Assembly (NCBI RefSeq): GCF_000265205.3
Contig: NC_018000.1
Coordinates: 4,030,001 to 4,094,000, forward strand
Direction of reading: 5' to 3'
Origin: Sinorhizobium fredii USDA 257
GTDB taxonomy: Bacteria; Pseudomonadota; Alphaproteobacteria; Rhizobiales; Rhizobiaceae
DNA length: 64,000 nucleotides
Shown here: positions 16,598-25,327 of the stretch, one piece after another
How positions within the stretch are numbered: position 1 is the stretch's first letter
How the letters are laid out: each line of letters opens with the position of its first letter
Program-made: the position numbers and the translations under genes
Notes under the pieces: generated by a model
What the model was told of the DNA's origin: nothing
Databases searched by the model: none
What the model saw: the letters and a program-made list of their open reading frames with translations, nothing else

Positions 16598-18229
16598 ATG
16601 ACCGCCGCACCGAAGATGCGCTTGAACGAAAGCTGGTCTCGCCTGGCTCGCGTGCTGGCTTTTTCGGTACTCGCCTTTTCCGCCTGGTTCTGGCTTGCTG
16701 TGGCCGCCTTCGCCCACGCTTCATTCGTCGGATCCAATCCGGCCGGCGATGCCGTCGTTGCGGAAGCGCCTGCGACGTTCTCTTTGACCTTCAGCGAGCC
16801 AGTCTCGCCGCTCTCCCTCAGACTGGTCAAGCCGGATGGATCGAGCTTCGGCCTCGAACGCTTCGTGCTGCGCGACCGAACGCTGGAAATCGAGCTTCCG
16901 CCAAGCCTCGTCCGGGGAACGCATGTGCTGAGCTGGCGTGTGGTCTCCGAAGATGGCCATCCGGTCGGCGGCTCCGTAGTCTTTTCCATTGGAGCTCCGA
17001 GCACGACGCCTGCGGCATCCACCGTGAAAATCGAACGCGACGTCGGTACAGCAATCTGGTTGGCGAAGATCGCCCTTTATCTCGGCCTCTTTCTCGGGAT
17101 CGGCGGGTCGTTCGCCGTGACGTGGCTCGGACGGGGCGAGCGCTCCGGATCTTTTGCAATCCTTGTACTTCTCGGAATTGCGCTGGTCGCAACGCCGCTG
17201 TCTGTGGGATTCCAGGGCATTGATGCACTCGACGTTCCATTTCGGCGCCTCTTGGATCTGGCGATCTGGCAAGCTGGAATGAGCACGAGCTTCGGTCGGA
17301 CTTCTGTCGTCGCCGCTCTTGCCTTCTTGAGCGCTATCTGCGCGCTTGCCGCGAAAGCTGACCGCGGGCGCCTGCTTTCGCTCATCGCGCTCGTGGGGAC
17401 TGGTCTGGCGCTTGCGCTGAGCGGCCACGCCAGCTCGGCGGACCCGCAGTGGCTGACGCGGCCGATGGTCTTCCTGCATGGGGTCGGCATCGCTTTCTGG
17501 ACAGGTGCGCTCATCCCGCTTGCCCAGGCGCTCGCTCGGCGAACCCCGGAGTCCGGCGAGATGCTTCGCCGCTTCTCCAGAACGATCCCGTTCCTTCTCG
17601 CCTTCCTGATCGTGGCCGGTGTCGTGCTGAGCGTGATCCAAGTCCGGAAACCGGCTGCATTGATAGAGACTGCCTACGGACAGGTCCTCCTTGTCAAATT
17701 GGCCTTGCTCGTCCTGCTCTTCGCACTGGCCGCATTCAATCGCTGGCGGCTGACGGAGCCGGCAGCGCACCGGGACCCGGCGACAACACGGCGGCTGGCA
17801 GGGTTCATCGCTGTCGAAACCGTGGTCGTCGTATTGATTGTCGGAGTGGCCGCCATATGGCGGTTCACGCCGCCGCCGCGCGCGCTGGAGATCGGCGCTG
17901 TCGAGCCAACGGCCATCCATCTCCACTCAGCCCGAGCCATGGCGAACGTCCAGCTCTCGCCCGGACGTGCAGGGCAGGTCGCCGGCTCCATCGAAGTGTT
18001 TAGCAAGGACAGGCAGGTTCTCACGCCCAAGGAGGTCACGCTCGTTCTTTCCAACCCGTCGTCCGGAATCCAGGCGATTCGCCGGTCGGCGCAGCGCACC
18101 GGAGAGGCTAAGTGGCGCGTCGACGGGGTCGCCGTCCCCTTGCCTGGGACCTGGCAGGTGCGGCTCGACATTCTGGTCTCCGACTTCGAGCTCGTGAAGC
18201 TCGAAGGCAAGGCTGAAATCCGTCCCTGA
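16598..18229 (+). CDS. CopC-CopD fusion, copper binding and import
   Basis: The 543-residue protein joins a periplasmic CopC domain to a CopD membrane domain, as in YcnJ. After the signal, the mature protein begins AHASFVGSNPAGD, with the copper-ligand His, and contains SEDGHPVGGSVVFSIG. Residues about 150-435 form eight membrane spans of CopD, with GHASSADPQW and LHGVGIAFWTGAL. A further C-terminal extracytoplasmic domain (about residues 440-543) is present. It probably carries copper to the cytoplasm. It is close behind ycnI and likely co-transcribed. Confidence 0.88.
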   Translation: MTAAPKMRLNESWSRLARVLAFSVLAFSAWFWLAVAAFAHASFVGSNPAGDAVVAEAPATFSLTFSEPVSPLSLRLVKPDGSSFGLERFVLRDRTLEIELPPSLVRGTHVLSWRVVSEDGHPVGGSVVFSIGAPSTTPAASTVKIERDVGTAIWLAKIALYLGLFLGIGGSFAVTWLGRGERSGSFAILVLLGIALVATPLSVGFQGIDALDVPFRRLLDLAIWQAGMSTSFGRTSVVAALAFLSAICALAAKADRGRLLSLIALVGTGLALALSGHASSADPQWLTRPMVFLHGVGIAFWTGALIPLAQALARRTPESGEMLRRFSRTIPFLLAFLIVAGVVLSVIQVRKPAALIETAYGQVLLVKLALLVLLFALAAFNRWRLTEPAAHRDPATTRRLAGFIAVETVVVVLIVGVAAIWRFTPPPRALEIGAVEPTAIHLHSARAMANVQLSPGRAGQVAGSIEVFSKDRQVLTPKEVTLVLSNPSSGIQAIRRSAQRTGEAKWRVDGVAVPLPGTWQVRLDILVSDFELVKLEGKAEIRP

Positions 18230-18675
18230 GCACCATGTCTTTTTCGCGCGCATCATAAGACTCATATTGTCGAGCGAGGCGATCCCTAAACCATGCCGGC
18301 GACGCGCGCGTCGCCAACTGAAGAAGTAGTTCGGATCCTGATCGGCTCCCCAGAGGCTCCGCGCGGCAGTGCAACAGCCCTGCGGGACTGGCATGTCGGC
18401 GAGCCGGTCAACCGAACTTGACCAGGTTGAGTGCAGGGAGCGGCGTTCGATTCAGCAAGAGAGCTTGCTTCGTCGGTGATCCCACCCGAAATCAGCGGGA
18501 GCGAATCCTGCCTTACGGTGCGAGCGATACCCAAGTGGTCCGCGCGGTCCTCCCCGTCGCGCTTCGCCTGCAGACGTTGTTTGCTCCAGCGCAAAGAACC
18601 CCGAGATAGGTGAACGTAAACATGACATCAGAACTCATGAAATAACTCCGACCGGCTTGTGTAGAAGGAATTCCA
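18230..18675. other. Gene-free stretch between the copper and ftr genes
   Basis: The 446 bases hold no frame with convincing coding character on either strand, no FixK box and no strong hairpin. It presumably contains the promoter for the gene at 18676. Confidence 0.5.
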
Positions 18676-19224
18676 ATGCGTCGCTTCAGCCTGCTCCCGT
18701 TCGCATCCCTCGGTCTGCTCATGACGGCAGCCTCTCCAGCATATTCAGCGGAATACTCGATCGGCGAACCGAATGTTCTGAACGGAATGGAAATCGCGGC
18801 AGTCTACCTTCAGCCGATCGAAATGGATCCGCCTGGTGTGATGACGCCGGCAGCGGAGGCCGACATCCACCTGGAGGCAGACATTCACGCGACAGCCAAC
18901 AACAAGAACGGCTTCGCTGAAGGCGACTGGCTGCCCAACCTCCACGTGGAATACCGCTTGGTGAAGGTCGACACCGGTGAGGAAACGGCCGGTTCCTTCA
19001 TGCCCATGGTCGCGAGCGACGGACCGCACTATGGCGACAACGTCAAGCTGATGGGGCCGGGAAAGTACAGGCTCGAATTGACGGTTCACTCGGAATCTCA
19101 TGACGATTCGGCCGATTTCGGCCGCCATGTCGACAAGGAGACCGGGGTTGCCGCCTGGCCCGCGGAGTTTTCAGTCGGCTATGAATTCACCTTTGCCGGC
19201 GTGGGCAAGAAGGGCGGCTACTGA
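18676..19224 (+). CDS. ftrA: P19/FtrA-type periplasmic iron-binding protein
   Basis: The 182-residue protein has a signal peptide ending AYSA and the P19/Tp34 iron-transport fold: VLNGMEIAAVYLQP (metal-ligand Met), EADIHLEADIHA (ligand His region), GFAEGDWLPNLHVEY, and MVASDGPHYGDNV. In Brucella-type systems FtrA works with FtrB (cupredoxin-like), FtrC (permease) and FtrD to take up ferrous iron. Only an ftrD-like gene follows here, after 123 bases; no ftrB or ftrC is seen in the window. The start has AGAAGGAATT upstream. Confidence 0.82.
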   Translation: MRRFSLLPFASLGLLMTAASPAYSAEYSIGEPNVLNGMEIAAVYLQPIEMDPPGVMTPAAEADIHLEADIHATANNKNGFAEGDWLPNLHVEYRLVKVDTGEETAGSFMPMVASDGPHYGDNVKLMGPGKYRLELTVHSESHDDSADFGRHVDKETGVAAWPAEFSVGYEFTFAGVGKKGGY

Positions 19225-19347
19225 CGCCTTGCGGCGGACGATCGTAGCGGTCGTCGTTCCGACAACGGATTGGCTGCGGCCGCCCTCAAACGCGCAGCAG
19301 GCCGTCGCTGCAACCGCCGCAGCACTCAACAACAGCCTGGAGGAATA

Positions 19348-20775
19348 ATGCTGCCGCGGCACGAGGCAGACAACCGCAGGACGACGGGCGTTTTCTTGGC
19401 TCAGCCGCAGAGCGACGTCTGGCAACGTATAGGCGACTGGCTGTTCCGCCATCAAAAACAGATCGGCTGGGTGCAGTGGAGCGTCGTTGGCGTCTATCTG
19501 ATGCTGCTGGTGCTGCCCGCAGTCCTGCCGCTCCCGGACAACTCGGCCCATCTCTGGGACGACTTCACCCGCTTCGCGCAGTTTGTGTTCTGGGGCGTCT
19601 GGTGGCCTTTTGTTCTCCTTGCCACGGCGCTCGTCGGTCGTGTCTGGTGCGGGCTTTTGTGCCCCGAGGGTGCGATCTCGGAATTCAGCAGCCGACACGG
19701 CCGCGGAGGTGCCATTCCTCGCTGGATAAAATGGGGCGGATGGCCCACGGTGGCATTCGCCTCGACAACGCTCTACGGTCAGATGGTCAGCGTCTATCAA
19801 TATCCAAAACCGGCGCTGCTCGTGCTTGGCGGCTCGACGATTGCGGCGGCGGCGATCGGCTATCTCTACGGCAAGGAAAAGCGCGTGTGGTGCCGCTACC
19901 TTTGCCCTGTCGGCGCCGTCTTCGGCCTGCTGGCAAAGCTTGCACCGCTGCATTTCCGCGTCGATGCGGATCGTTGGAGGCGCTCGCAACTCGCCGGTCT
20001 GCAACCGGGCGCAGTGAATTGCGCGCCGCTCGTGCCGCTGAAGACGATGCGCAGCGCCAGCGATTGCCACATGTGCGGCCGGTGCAGCGGCTTTCGCGGA
20101 GCGATCCGGCTGGCGCGACGCTCGCCCGCACATGAAATCGTGCACGTTGCGGGTGATCAGCCGAAGCTCTGGGAGACCGTGCTGATCGTCTTCGGCTTGA
20201 TGGGCGTCGCCGTCGGAGCCTTTCACTGGAGCTCGAGCCCCTGGTTCAATGGTGCGAAACAATCGGCTGCGGAATGGCTCGTTGAACGCGGCGTGCTGTG
20301 GCCACTTGAGATCTCGGCGCCATGGTGGGTACTGACGAACTATCCCGAAAGAAGCGACGTGCTGACGCTGTTGGATGGAGCGGTTCTCATCTTCTATGTG
20401 CTAGCGGTAGCGTTCGCAGTGGGCATCGTCGTCCTGCTGCTGCTTGCCCTTGCGACCCTGGGTCTCGGCCGCTGGCACGCCGCACGACTTCATCATCTGG
20501 CGCAGACACTCATTCCGCTTGCGGCCGCGGGCGTCTTCCTCGGTCTGTCGGCCATGTCGGTCACGCAGCTCCGAATGGATGGAATCGACGTGCCTTGGGT
20601 CGGCGAAATGCGGGCGGCCATGCTGCTCCTTGCGAGCGTGTGGTCCGGCACCCTGTGCTGGCGGGTCACCGGCCTCTATTCCGCAACGACAATTCGACGC
20701 CTGCTAGCGCTTTTAAGCTTTGGACTGGTTCTGGCGATCGCCGACGCAGGCTGGTTTCTGTTTTTCTGGAGTTAG
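19348..20775 (+). CDS. ftrD: FtrD-like membrane iron-sulfur protein of the ftr iron system
   Basis: The 475-residue membrane protein has NapH-type cysteine motifs WCGLLCPEGAISEF and WCRYLCPVGAVFG, and DCHMCGRCSGFRGAI, with multiple spans. The sequence SRHGRGGAIPRWIKWGGWP and YGQMVSVYQYPKP match my memory of FtrD proteins, which pass electrons to the iron importer. The ATG at 19348 is preceded by CTGGAGGAATA. It directly follows ftrA, so a cupredoxin gene and the FTR1 permease that normally lie between are missing. FixG and NosR share the cysteine pattern but are clearly different. Confidence 0.78.
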   Translation: MLPRHEADNRRTTGVFLAQPQSDVWQRIGDWLFRHQKQIGWVQWSVVGVYLMLLVLPAVLPLPDNSAHLWDDFTRFAQFVFWGVWWPFVLLATALVGRVWCGLLCPEGAISEFSSRHGRGGAIPRWIKWGGWPTVAFASTTLYGQMVSVYQYPKPALLVLGGSTIAAAAIGYLYGKEKRVWCRYLCPVGAVFGLLAKLAPLHFRVDADRWRRSQLAGLQPGAVNCAPLVPLKTMRSASDCHMCGRCSGFRGAIRLARRSPAHEIVHVAGDQPKLWETVLIVFGLMGVAVGAFHWSSSPWFNGAKQSAAEWLVERGVLWPLEISAPWWVLTNYPERSDVLTLLDGAVLIFYVLAVAFAVGIVVLLLLALATLGLGRWHAARLHHLAQTLIPLAAAGVFLGLSAMSVTQLRMDGIDVPWVGEMRAAMLLLASVWSGTLCWRVTGLYSATTIRRLLALLSFGLVLAIADAGWFLFFWS

Positions 20776-21026
20776 TAGACAGAGCGGTGCTACCATTGTC
20801 GTCGTCCGGGCAAGCGCGCTGCAAGACCCATTCTCGCTCCGAATGGTTCGCCGGGAGTACCGCCAGCGGCCATGCCAAACAAAGATCTGCCGATCCCTGC
20901 TGCCCCTAGACCGCCTCCACATGACGGGATGGCCGATTGCGCCTGCATGCTCTATGAAAGGTCACGCGGGTGTGGGGTGGGTCTTGCCGCGCGCCGGGCG
21001 CAGCAGCATGCAATTCATTCCCATGA

Positions 21027-22556
21027 TTGGACAACGGAATGCATTCACAAGGCATCGTGGAGAGGGCGCGGCCCGGACAATCGCTCATCAGGTGGCGAGC
21101 CAATGGCATCTCGGCCTATCTTCTCGCGTCTGCGGCCGTGCTGGGTGTTCTTGCGCTGAGGTTGGCGCTCGGGGAGTTCATCAGCGACAGCATTGTTCTC
21201 CTTTCACTCATTCCCGCGCTCCTGATCACCGCAATGGTCGGCGGCCTGGGACCGATAGCTTTCGCAGCCGGGCTGACGCTTGCTGCAGCGATCTCTGTTC
21301 AGCAGATCGATAGCACCTCCGATCTGAGCATCTCCGAACTGGTTGTCTTCGGTTCGATAGTGCTTCTGATCATGGCTTTGGGAGAAGTGCTCCAGGCGGC
21401 GAAACGCGCCATCGATCGGGCAGAGGATGTCGTGAGAGCTCGCGACGCGCATCTAAGGTCCATATTGGACACGGTTCCGGATGCCACAGTGGTCAGTGCG
21501 ACGGATGGCACTATCGTCTCCTTCAACGCTGCGGCCGTCCGGCAGTTCGGATATGCGGAAGAGGAGGTCATCGGCGAGAACCTGCGCATATTGATGCCGG
21601 AACCCTATCGTCACGAGCACGATGGATACATGCAGCGCTATATGAGAACCGGCGAAAAGCGCATCATTGGCATTGACCGGGTCGTCGTCGGGCGGCGGAA
21701 GGATGGATCGACATTTCCGATGAAGCTCGCCGTTGGGGAGATGAAATCGGGTGGCGTACGGTTTTTCACGGGCTTCATCAGAGATCTGACGGAGCGAGAA
21801 GAGTCGGCCGCGCGCCTCGAACAGATTCAGGCTGAACTGGCGAGACTGGCCCGTCTTAATGAGATGGGCGAAATGGCGTCGACGCTTGCGCACGAGCTGA
21901 ACCAGCCCCTGTCGGCGATCGCAAACTACGCCCATGGCTGCACGAGGCTGTTGCGTGACATGGACGACGCGGTTGCCACGCGAATGCGCGAAGCGCTCGA
22001 AGAGGTGGCGAGCCAATCTCTGCGCGCCGGCCAGATCATCAAGCATCTCAGGGAATTCGTCACGAAAGGCGAAACCGAAAAGGCGCCCGAAGACATTCGC
22101 AAACTGGTGGAAGAGGCCGGAGCGCTGGCCTTGGTCGGCTCCCGCGAGGGGGGCGTCAGAACCGTATTCGACTATCTGCCGGGTGCCGAAATGGTGATGG
22201 TCGACCGCATTCAGGTCCAACAGGTCCTCATCAATCTGATGCGCAACGCCATCGAGGCGATGCGTCACGTCGAGCGCCGAGAGCTGACAATCCGCACGAT
22301 GCCGGCCGGTGCGGGCGAGGTTGCCGTCGTCGTTGAAGACACCGGCGGGGGCATTCCAGAGGAAATCGCCGGTCAGCTCTTCAAGCCATTCGTCACGACA
22401 AAGGCAAGCGGAATGGGCATCGGTCTCTCCATTTCGAAGCGCATCGTCGAGGCGCATGGCGGCGAGATGACCGTCTCAAAAAATGCGGCCGGCGGGGCTA
22501 CTTTCCGGTTTACTCTTCCGGCATATGTAGATGAACGGATTGATGCAAATGACTGA
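21027..22556 (+). CDS. fixL: Oxygen-sensing heme PAS histidine kinase
   Basis: FixL binds O2 through a heme in its PAS domain and autophosphorylates when oxygen is low. The 509-residue protein has N-terminal membrane spans (about residues 30-120), a PAS domain (about 140-255) with [15 protein letters not shown], where His198 is the likely heme ligand, and the [17 protein letters not shown] segment around the FG loop region. The kinase has the H-box [11 protein letters not shown] (His289) and ATP-site motifs [17 protein letters not shown] and GMGIGLSI. Its stop overlaps fixJ by eight bases. The length matches S. meliloti FixL (505). Confidence 0.95.
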   Translation: MDNGMHSQGIVERARPGQSLIRWRANGISAYLLASAAVLGVLALRLALGEFISDSIVLLSLIPALLITAMVGGLGPIAFAAGLTLAAAISVQQIDSTSDLSISELVVFGSIVLLIMALGEVLQAAKRAIDRAEDVVRARDAHLRSILDTVPDATVVSATDGTIVSFNAAAVRQFGYAEEEVIGENLRILMPEPYRHEHDGYMQRYMRTGEKRIIGIDRVVVGRRKDGSTFPMKLAVGEMKSGGVRFFTGFIRDLTEREESAARLEQIQAELARLARLNEMGEMASTLAHELNQPLSAIANYAHGCTRLLRDMDDAVATRMREALEEVASQSLRAGQIIKHLREFVTKGETEKAPEDIRKLVEEAGALALVGSREGGVRTVFDYLPGAEMVMVDRIQVQQVLINLMRNAIEAMRHVERRELTIRTMPAGAGEVAVVVEDTGGGIPEEIAGQLFKPFVTTKASGMGIGLSISKRIVEAHGGEMTVSKNAAGGATFRFTLPAYVDERIDAND

Positions 22557-23163
22557 CTATATTGTGCATATTGTTGATGACGAAGAGGCCGTGAGGAAAT
22601 CGCTTGCCTTCATGCTGACGATGAACGGCTTCGCTGTGAAAATGCATCAATCGGCCGAGGCCTTTCTCGCCTTCGCGCCGAACGTCAGAAACGGGATTCT
22701 CGTGACGGATCTGAGAATGCCAGATATGTCCGGCGTCGAACTCCTGCGCAGTCTCGGCACTCAGAAAATCAAGATACCTTCGATTGTCATCACGGGACAC
22801 GGCGACGTGCCTATGGCGGTAGAGGCCATGAAGGCGGGGGCGATCGATTTCATCGAGAAGCCTTTCGAAGACTCCGTGATCGTCGAGGCGATCGAGAGGG
22901 CATCCGAACATCTGGTCGTCCCGGAAGCCGACGCGGAGGAAATCGTCGACATTCAGGCACGCCTCCAGACGCTCAGTGAGAGGGAACGCCAGGTGCTCTC
23001 GGCGGTGGTGGCTGGCCTTCCCAACAAATCGATCGCCTACGATCTTGATATCAGCCCCCGCACCGTCGAGGTGCACCGCGCAAACGTAATGGCCAAGATG
23101 AAGGCGAAGAGCCTTCCCCATCTCGTTCGAATGGCGCTCGCCGCCGGCTTCGGGCCTTCCTGA
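22549..23163 (+). CDS. fixJ: Two-component response regulator of nitrogen fixation
   Basis: FixJ, phosphorylated by FixL, activates fixK (and nifA in symbiosis). The 204-residue protein starts [19 protein letters not shown] and has a receiver with the phospho-acceptor in [12 protein letters not shown], the [18 protein letters not shown] segment and conserved KP, then a LuxR-type helix-turn-helix ([32 protein letters not shown]). I chose the ATG at 22549 because it gives the exact length of S. meliloti FixJ; in-frame ATGs at 22531 and 22543 are further into fixL. Confidence 0.96.
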   Translation: MTDYIVHIVDDEEAVRKSLAFMLTMNGFAVKMHQSAEAFLAFAPNVRNGILVTDLRMPDMSGVELLRSLGTQKIKIPSIVITGHGDVPMAVEAMKAGAIDFIEKPFEDSVIVEAIERASEHLVVPEADAEEIVDIQARLQTLSERERQVLSAVVAGLPNKSIAYDLDISPRTVEVHRANVMAKMKAKSLPHLVRMALAAGFGPS

Positions 23164-23268
23164 TTCTTGCAGAGTTGATCTCGCGCAATGCGTTGCGTTG
23201 TCGCAATCGCTTAAATGGCAGCTCATCGGCGGGCATGCGCGCGCCGGTTTGCACAGGACCGTAAGTCG

Positions 23269-23610
23269 TTGGCCGACAAAAGCATTGTCATCGTTGCACC
23301 AGACCAAGGCCTCCGGCGTTCCCTCGCGTTTGCGCTCGAGGTCGAGGGATATCCGACCCAGTCGTACGACGCCTTGTGGAAAGCCGAAGGCTCCGCGACC
23401 GCCTCGCTCTGCACGATCATCGACGACGAGATATTGAAGTCCGAGGCGCAAGCCGTGCAGTCTCTGCAGCGGCGAGGGCGCCGCATCATCCTGTTGGTGG
23501 ACGGAATGTCGGTGCTTCAAGAGCATGCCGGCACCATCGTTCTGACGAAGCCGATAAACGGTTCTGATCTCCTGGACGTGGTGAACAGCCTGGCTGCGGT
23601 GGTGGGTTAG
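23269..23610 (+). CDS. fixT: FixT-like inhibitor of the FixL kinase (copy B)
   Basis: The product of about 113 residues is a degenerate receiver domain ([41 protein letters not shown]) very similar to the copy at 2778. It sits between fixJ and fixK, the position of fixT in S. meliloti, where FixT blocks FixL autophosphorylation. I use a TTG start at 23269 that aligns with the TTG of copy A and has AGGACC upstream; an ATG at 23215 would add 18 residues not shared with copy A. This copy is linked to an intact fixLJ, so the feedback loop can work. Confidence 0.74.
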   Translation: MADKSIVIVAPDQGLRRSLAFALEVEGYPTQSYDALWKAEGSATASLCTIIDDEILKSEAQAVQSLQRRGRRIILLVDGMSVLQEHAGTIVLTKPINGSDLLDVVNSLAAVVG

Positions 23611-23652
23611 AGAGGGAAAAGCGCGCTGGCGGAAGCCTGCTCGTGCCGCTCT

Positions 23653-23714
23653 ACGTAGTTCCCCGTAGTGAACTAACCGAATTTATCGCCGAAGCGTGAT
23701 TTGGCAATCTTCCC
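23653..23714 (+). promoter_or_regulatory. Putative FixJ-activated fixK promoter (copy B)
   Basis: ACGTAGTTCCCCGTAGTG, then AACCGAATTTATCGCC and TTGGCAATCTTCCC, match the block ahead of the first fixK (3117-3178) closely. The conserved non-coding block ahead of both fixK copies points to a shared activator, most likely phospho-FixJ. Confidence 0.62.
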
Positions 23715-23739
23715 TCGGAACGATCATGAGGGACAACAG

Positions 23740-24378
23740 ATGTACGCCGCTTCCCAACCCGCAGAGCAAAGCTTCCAGCCATCGGACAGCGTCACCAGCG
23801 CCTCCATTCCGGGACCTCATCTAGTCGCAACGTACAAGTCAGGCCGGGAGATCTACGCGGAAGGCGACGCCGTCGAAAAATGCTACCAGGTCGCCACGGG
23901 CGCGGTGCGCGTCTACCGCCTGCTTTCGGACGGGCGGCGACAGGTCGTCTCATTTCACCTGGCAGGTGAAATGTTCGGCTTCGAGGCAGGCGTCGAGCAC
24001 CGCTTCTTCGCGGAGGCGATCACCGAAACAAGGTTGGCCGTTTTTGGCCGGCGCTCGATCCAGGAATATTCGCGCGAGCTCCTGGCGCTTGCCTTGACCG
24101 GCCTGGCGCGTGCCCAGCAGCATCTTCTGGTCGTCGGCAGGCAATGTGCTGTCGAACGCATCGCCGCGTTCCTGTTGGATTTGTCAAACCGTCAGGGTGG
24201 CGTTCGACAGCTACGACTGCCGATGTCGCGGCAGGACATTGCGGACTACCTCGGCCTTACGATCGAGACGGTATCTCGTGCCATGACCAAGCTGAAGGAG
24301 CGCAGGCTCATTGCGCTACGGGACGCGAGGACAGTGGAAATCATGAGGCCCGATGCGTTGTGCTCGCTCTGCAACTAG
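23740..24378 (+). CDS. fixK: Crp/Fnr-family transcription activator FixK (copy B)
   Basis: The 212-residue protein is closely related to the copy at 3202 and to S. meliloti FixK. It has the sensor barrel GAVRVYRLLSDGRRQVVSFH and the helix-turn-helix SRQDIADYLGLTIETVSRAM. The two copies carry identical recognition helices, so they should bind the same TTGAT-N4-ATCAA boxes. The ATG at 23740 follows GAGGGACAACAG. It is the downstream gene of the intact fixLJ-fixT-fixK block and the likely master activator of the boxes listed here. Confidence 0.93.
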   Translation: MYAASQPAEQSFQPSDSVTSASIPGPHLVATYKSGREIYAEGDAVEKCYQVATGAVRVYRLLSDGRRQVVSFHLAGEMFGFEAGVEHRFFAEAITETRLAVFGRRSIQEYSRELLALALTGLARAQQHLLVVGRQCAVERIAAFLLDLSNRQGGVRQLRLPMSRQDIADYLGLTIETVSRAMTKLKERRLIALRDARTVEIMRPDALCSLCN

Positions 24379-24482
24379 AAGGGCGCCCATGGTCCCACAC
24401 GTGTCTCTGTGCAAGTGAACTGCTCGTGCCGGTAGTCACAAGGGATGCGGAGGAGCATCCCTTTCATCGAATTGACGCTTGA

Positions 24483-24959
24483 TCATGCCGCGCAGGCACT
24501 CCTGTTCGAGGCGAACATGCCGGCGGGATTGGTGAAGAAACCGCGCAGCATGTAGCCGGCCGTCTCCGGGTTGACGCTATCGTCTGCGGCCCCCAACCGG
24601 GCCAACATATCCGCGAGTTCCTCGGCGAAGCACTCGTCTTCGCGATGCTCGTGCCTTAGGCAATCCAGCATAGTTGGCACTGACGGATCACTGCCAAAGC
24701 ACTTCTCGGCCCACGCGAAAACGACCTGCTCCTCCGTCACATGGAGGTGTCGTAGGATCGAGCCGAGCGTCTCAGTCGCATAGGCGCACATCTTGCGGTC
24801 GAGCTGATCTGGGAGGCTGTCCGCGATTGCCTCGAGGCTGTCGCAGAGCGCCAATAGGTCAATGTGACCTCTTGCAAGCCGGGCAAGCCGAGCGGCGAGC
24901 TCTTCCGGAACTGGAGACCGTTCACGCGGGGGTGCAAGCCCGATGATCCTGGCGATCAT
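24483..24959 (-). CDS. Hemerythrin HHE-domain protein (copy B), frameshifted C-terminus
   Basis: The 158-residue product is similar to the hemerythrin at 4502-5023 (SLEAIADSLP, HLHVTEEQVVFAW, RHEHREDECFAEELADMLARLGA, ETAGYMLRGFFT). After FFTN the frame differs: one base is missing between about 24522 and 24532 compared with copy A. In the other frame the sequence continues RRHVRLEQECLRGMIK to a stop at 24436, restoring the conserved HxxxE helix. As read, the protein ends SNRSACAA and lacks that helix, which would remove two metal ligands. It is divergent from the RIC gene; the FixK box at 25026-25039 lies 67 bases upstream. Confidence 0.75.
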   Translation of the reverse strand: MIARIIGLAPPRERSPVPEELAARLARLARGHIDLLALCDSLEAIADSLPDQLDRKMCAYATETLGSILRHLHVTEEQVVFAWAEKCFGSDPSVPTMLDCLRHEHREDECFAEELADMLARLGAADDSVNPETAGYMLRGFFTNPAGMFASNRSACAA

Positions 24960-25025
24960 GCGCCCTGGTCCTTTCCAGCATTTCTTCACGGCATGCAAGG
25001 ATGCGACCGCACGCAGTGCTTGACG

Positions 25026-25039
25026 TTGATCTCTATCAA
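25026..25039. promoter_or_regulatory. FixK/FNR box between hemerythrin B and the RIC gene
   Basis: TTGATCTCTATCAA, a perfect TTGAT-N4-ATCAA palindrome flanked by GACG and CGTC, which extend the symmetry. It is 67 bases from the hemerythrin start, giving a class II transcript start near 24991. It is 289 bases from the RIC gene at 25328, so its effect there is less certain. The 25040-25327 interval shows no gene. Confidence 0.82.
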
Positions 25040-25327
25040 CGTCAGCGGCGATTTCGTTAGGACACTCCTGAGGACCGAATGGGACGGGACACAGACAAGC
25101 GCTTGGACTCGGTTGCCGAAGCACGCGGCATACGTTGTTCGCCGCAGTTCAGCAATCGGTATGCCCCTCCGGCTGTTTGCGCAGGCACAAAGACGGGCAG
25201 GTTCTACTTCGGCACAAACGACGAATGAGGATGCCGCGATCAGGAGAGGCAAACTTGGGCCCGTCGCTTGGCGACTGGAGCAAGCTCTTGACGATCTTGG
25301 CAAGCAAAACCAAGCAAGGACCAGCAC

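Noticed and set aside
16721..17926. Minus-strand open frame opposite the CopC-CopD gene
   Set aside because: Low-complexity charged translation typical of antisense to membrane-protein genes.
18408..18431. TTGACCAGGTTGAG as a FixK box
   Set aside because: The second half-site lacks the TCAA core, and it is about 250 bases from the next gene.
18286..18594. Minus-strand open frame in the 18230-18675 gap
   Set aside because: The translation has no hydrophobic core or family similarity and is probably chance.
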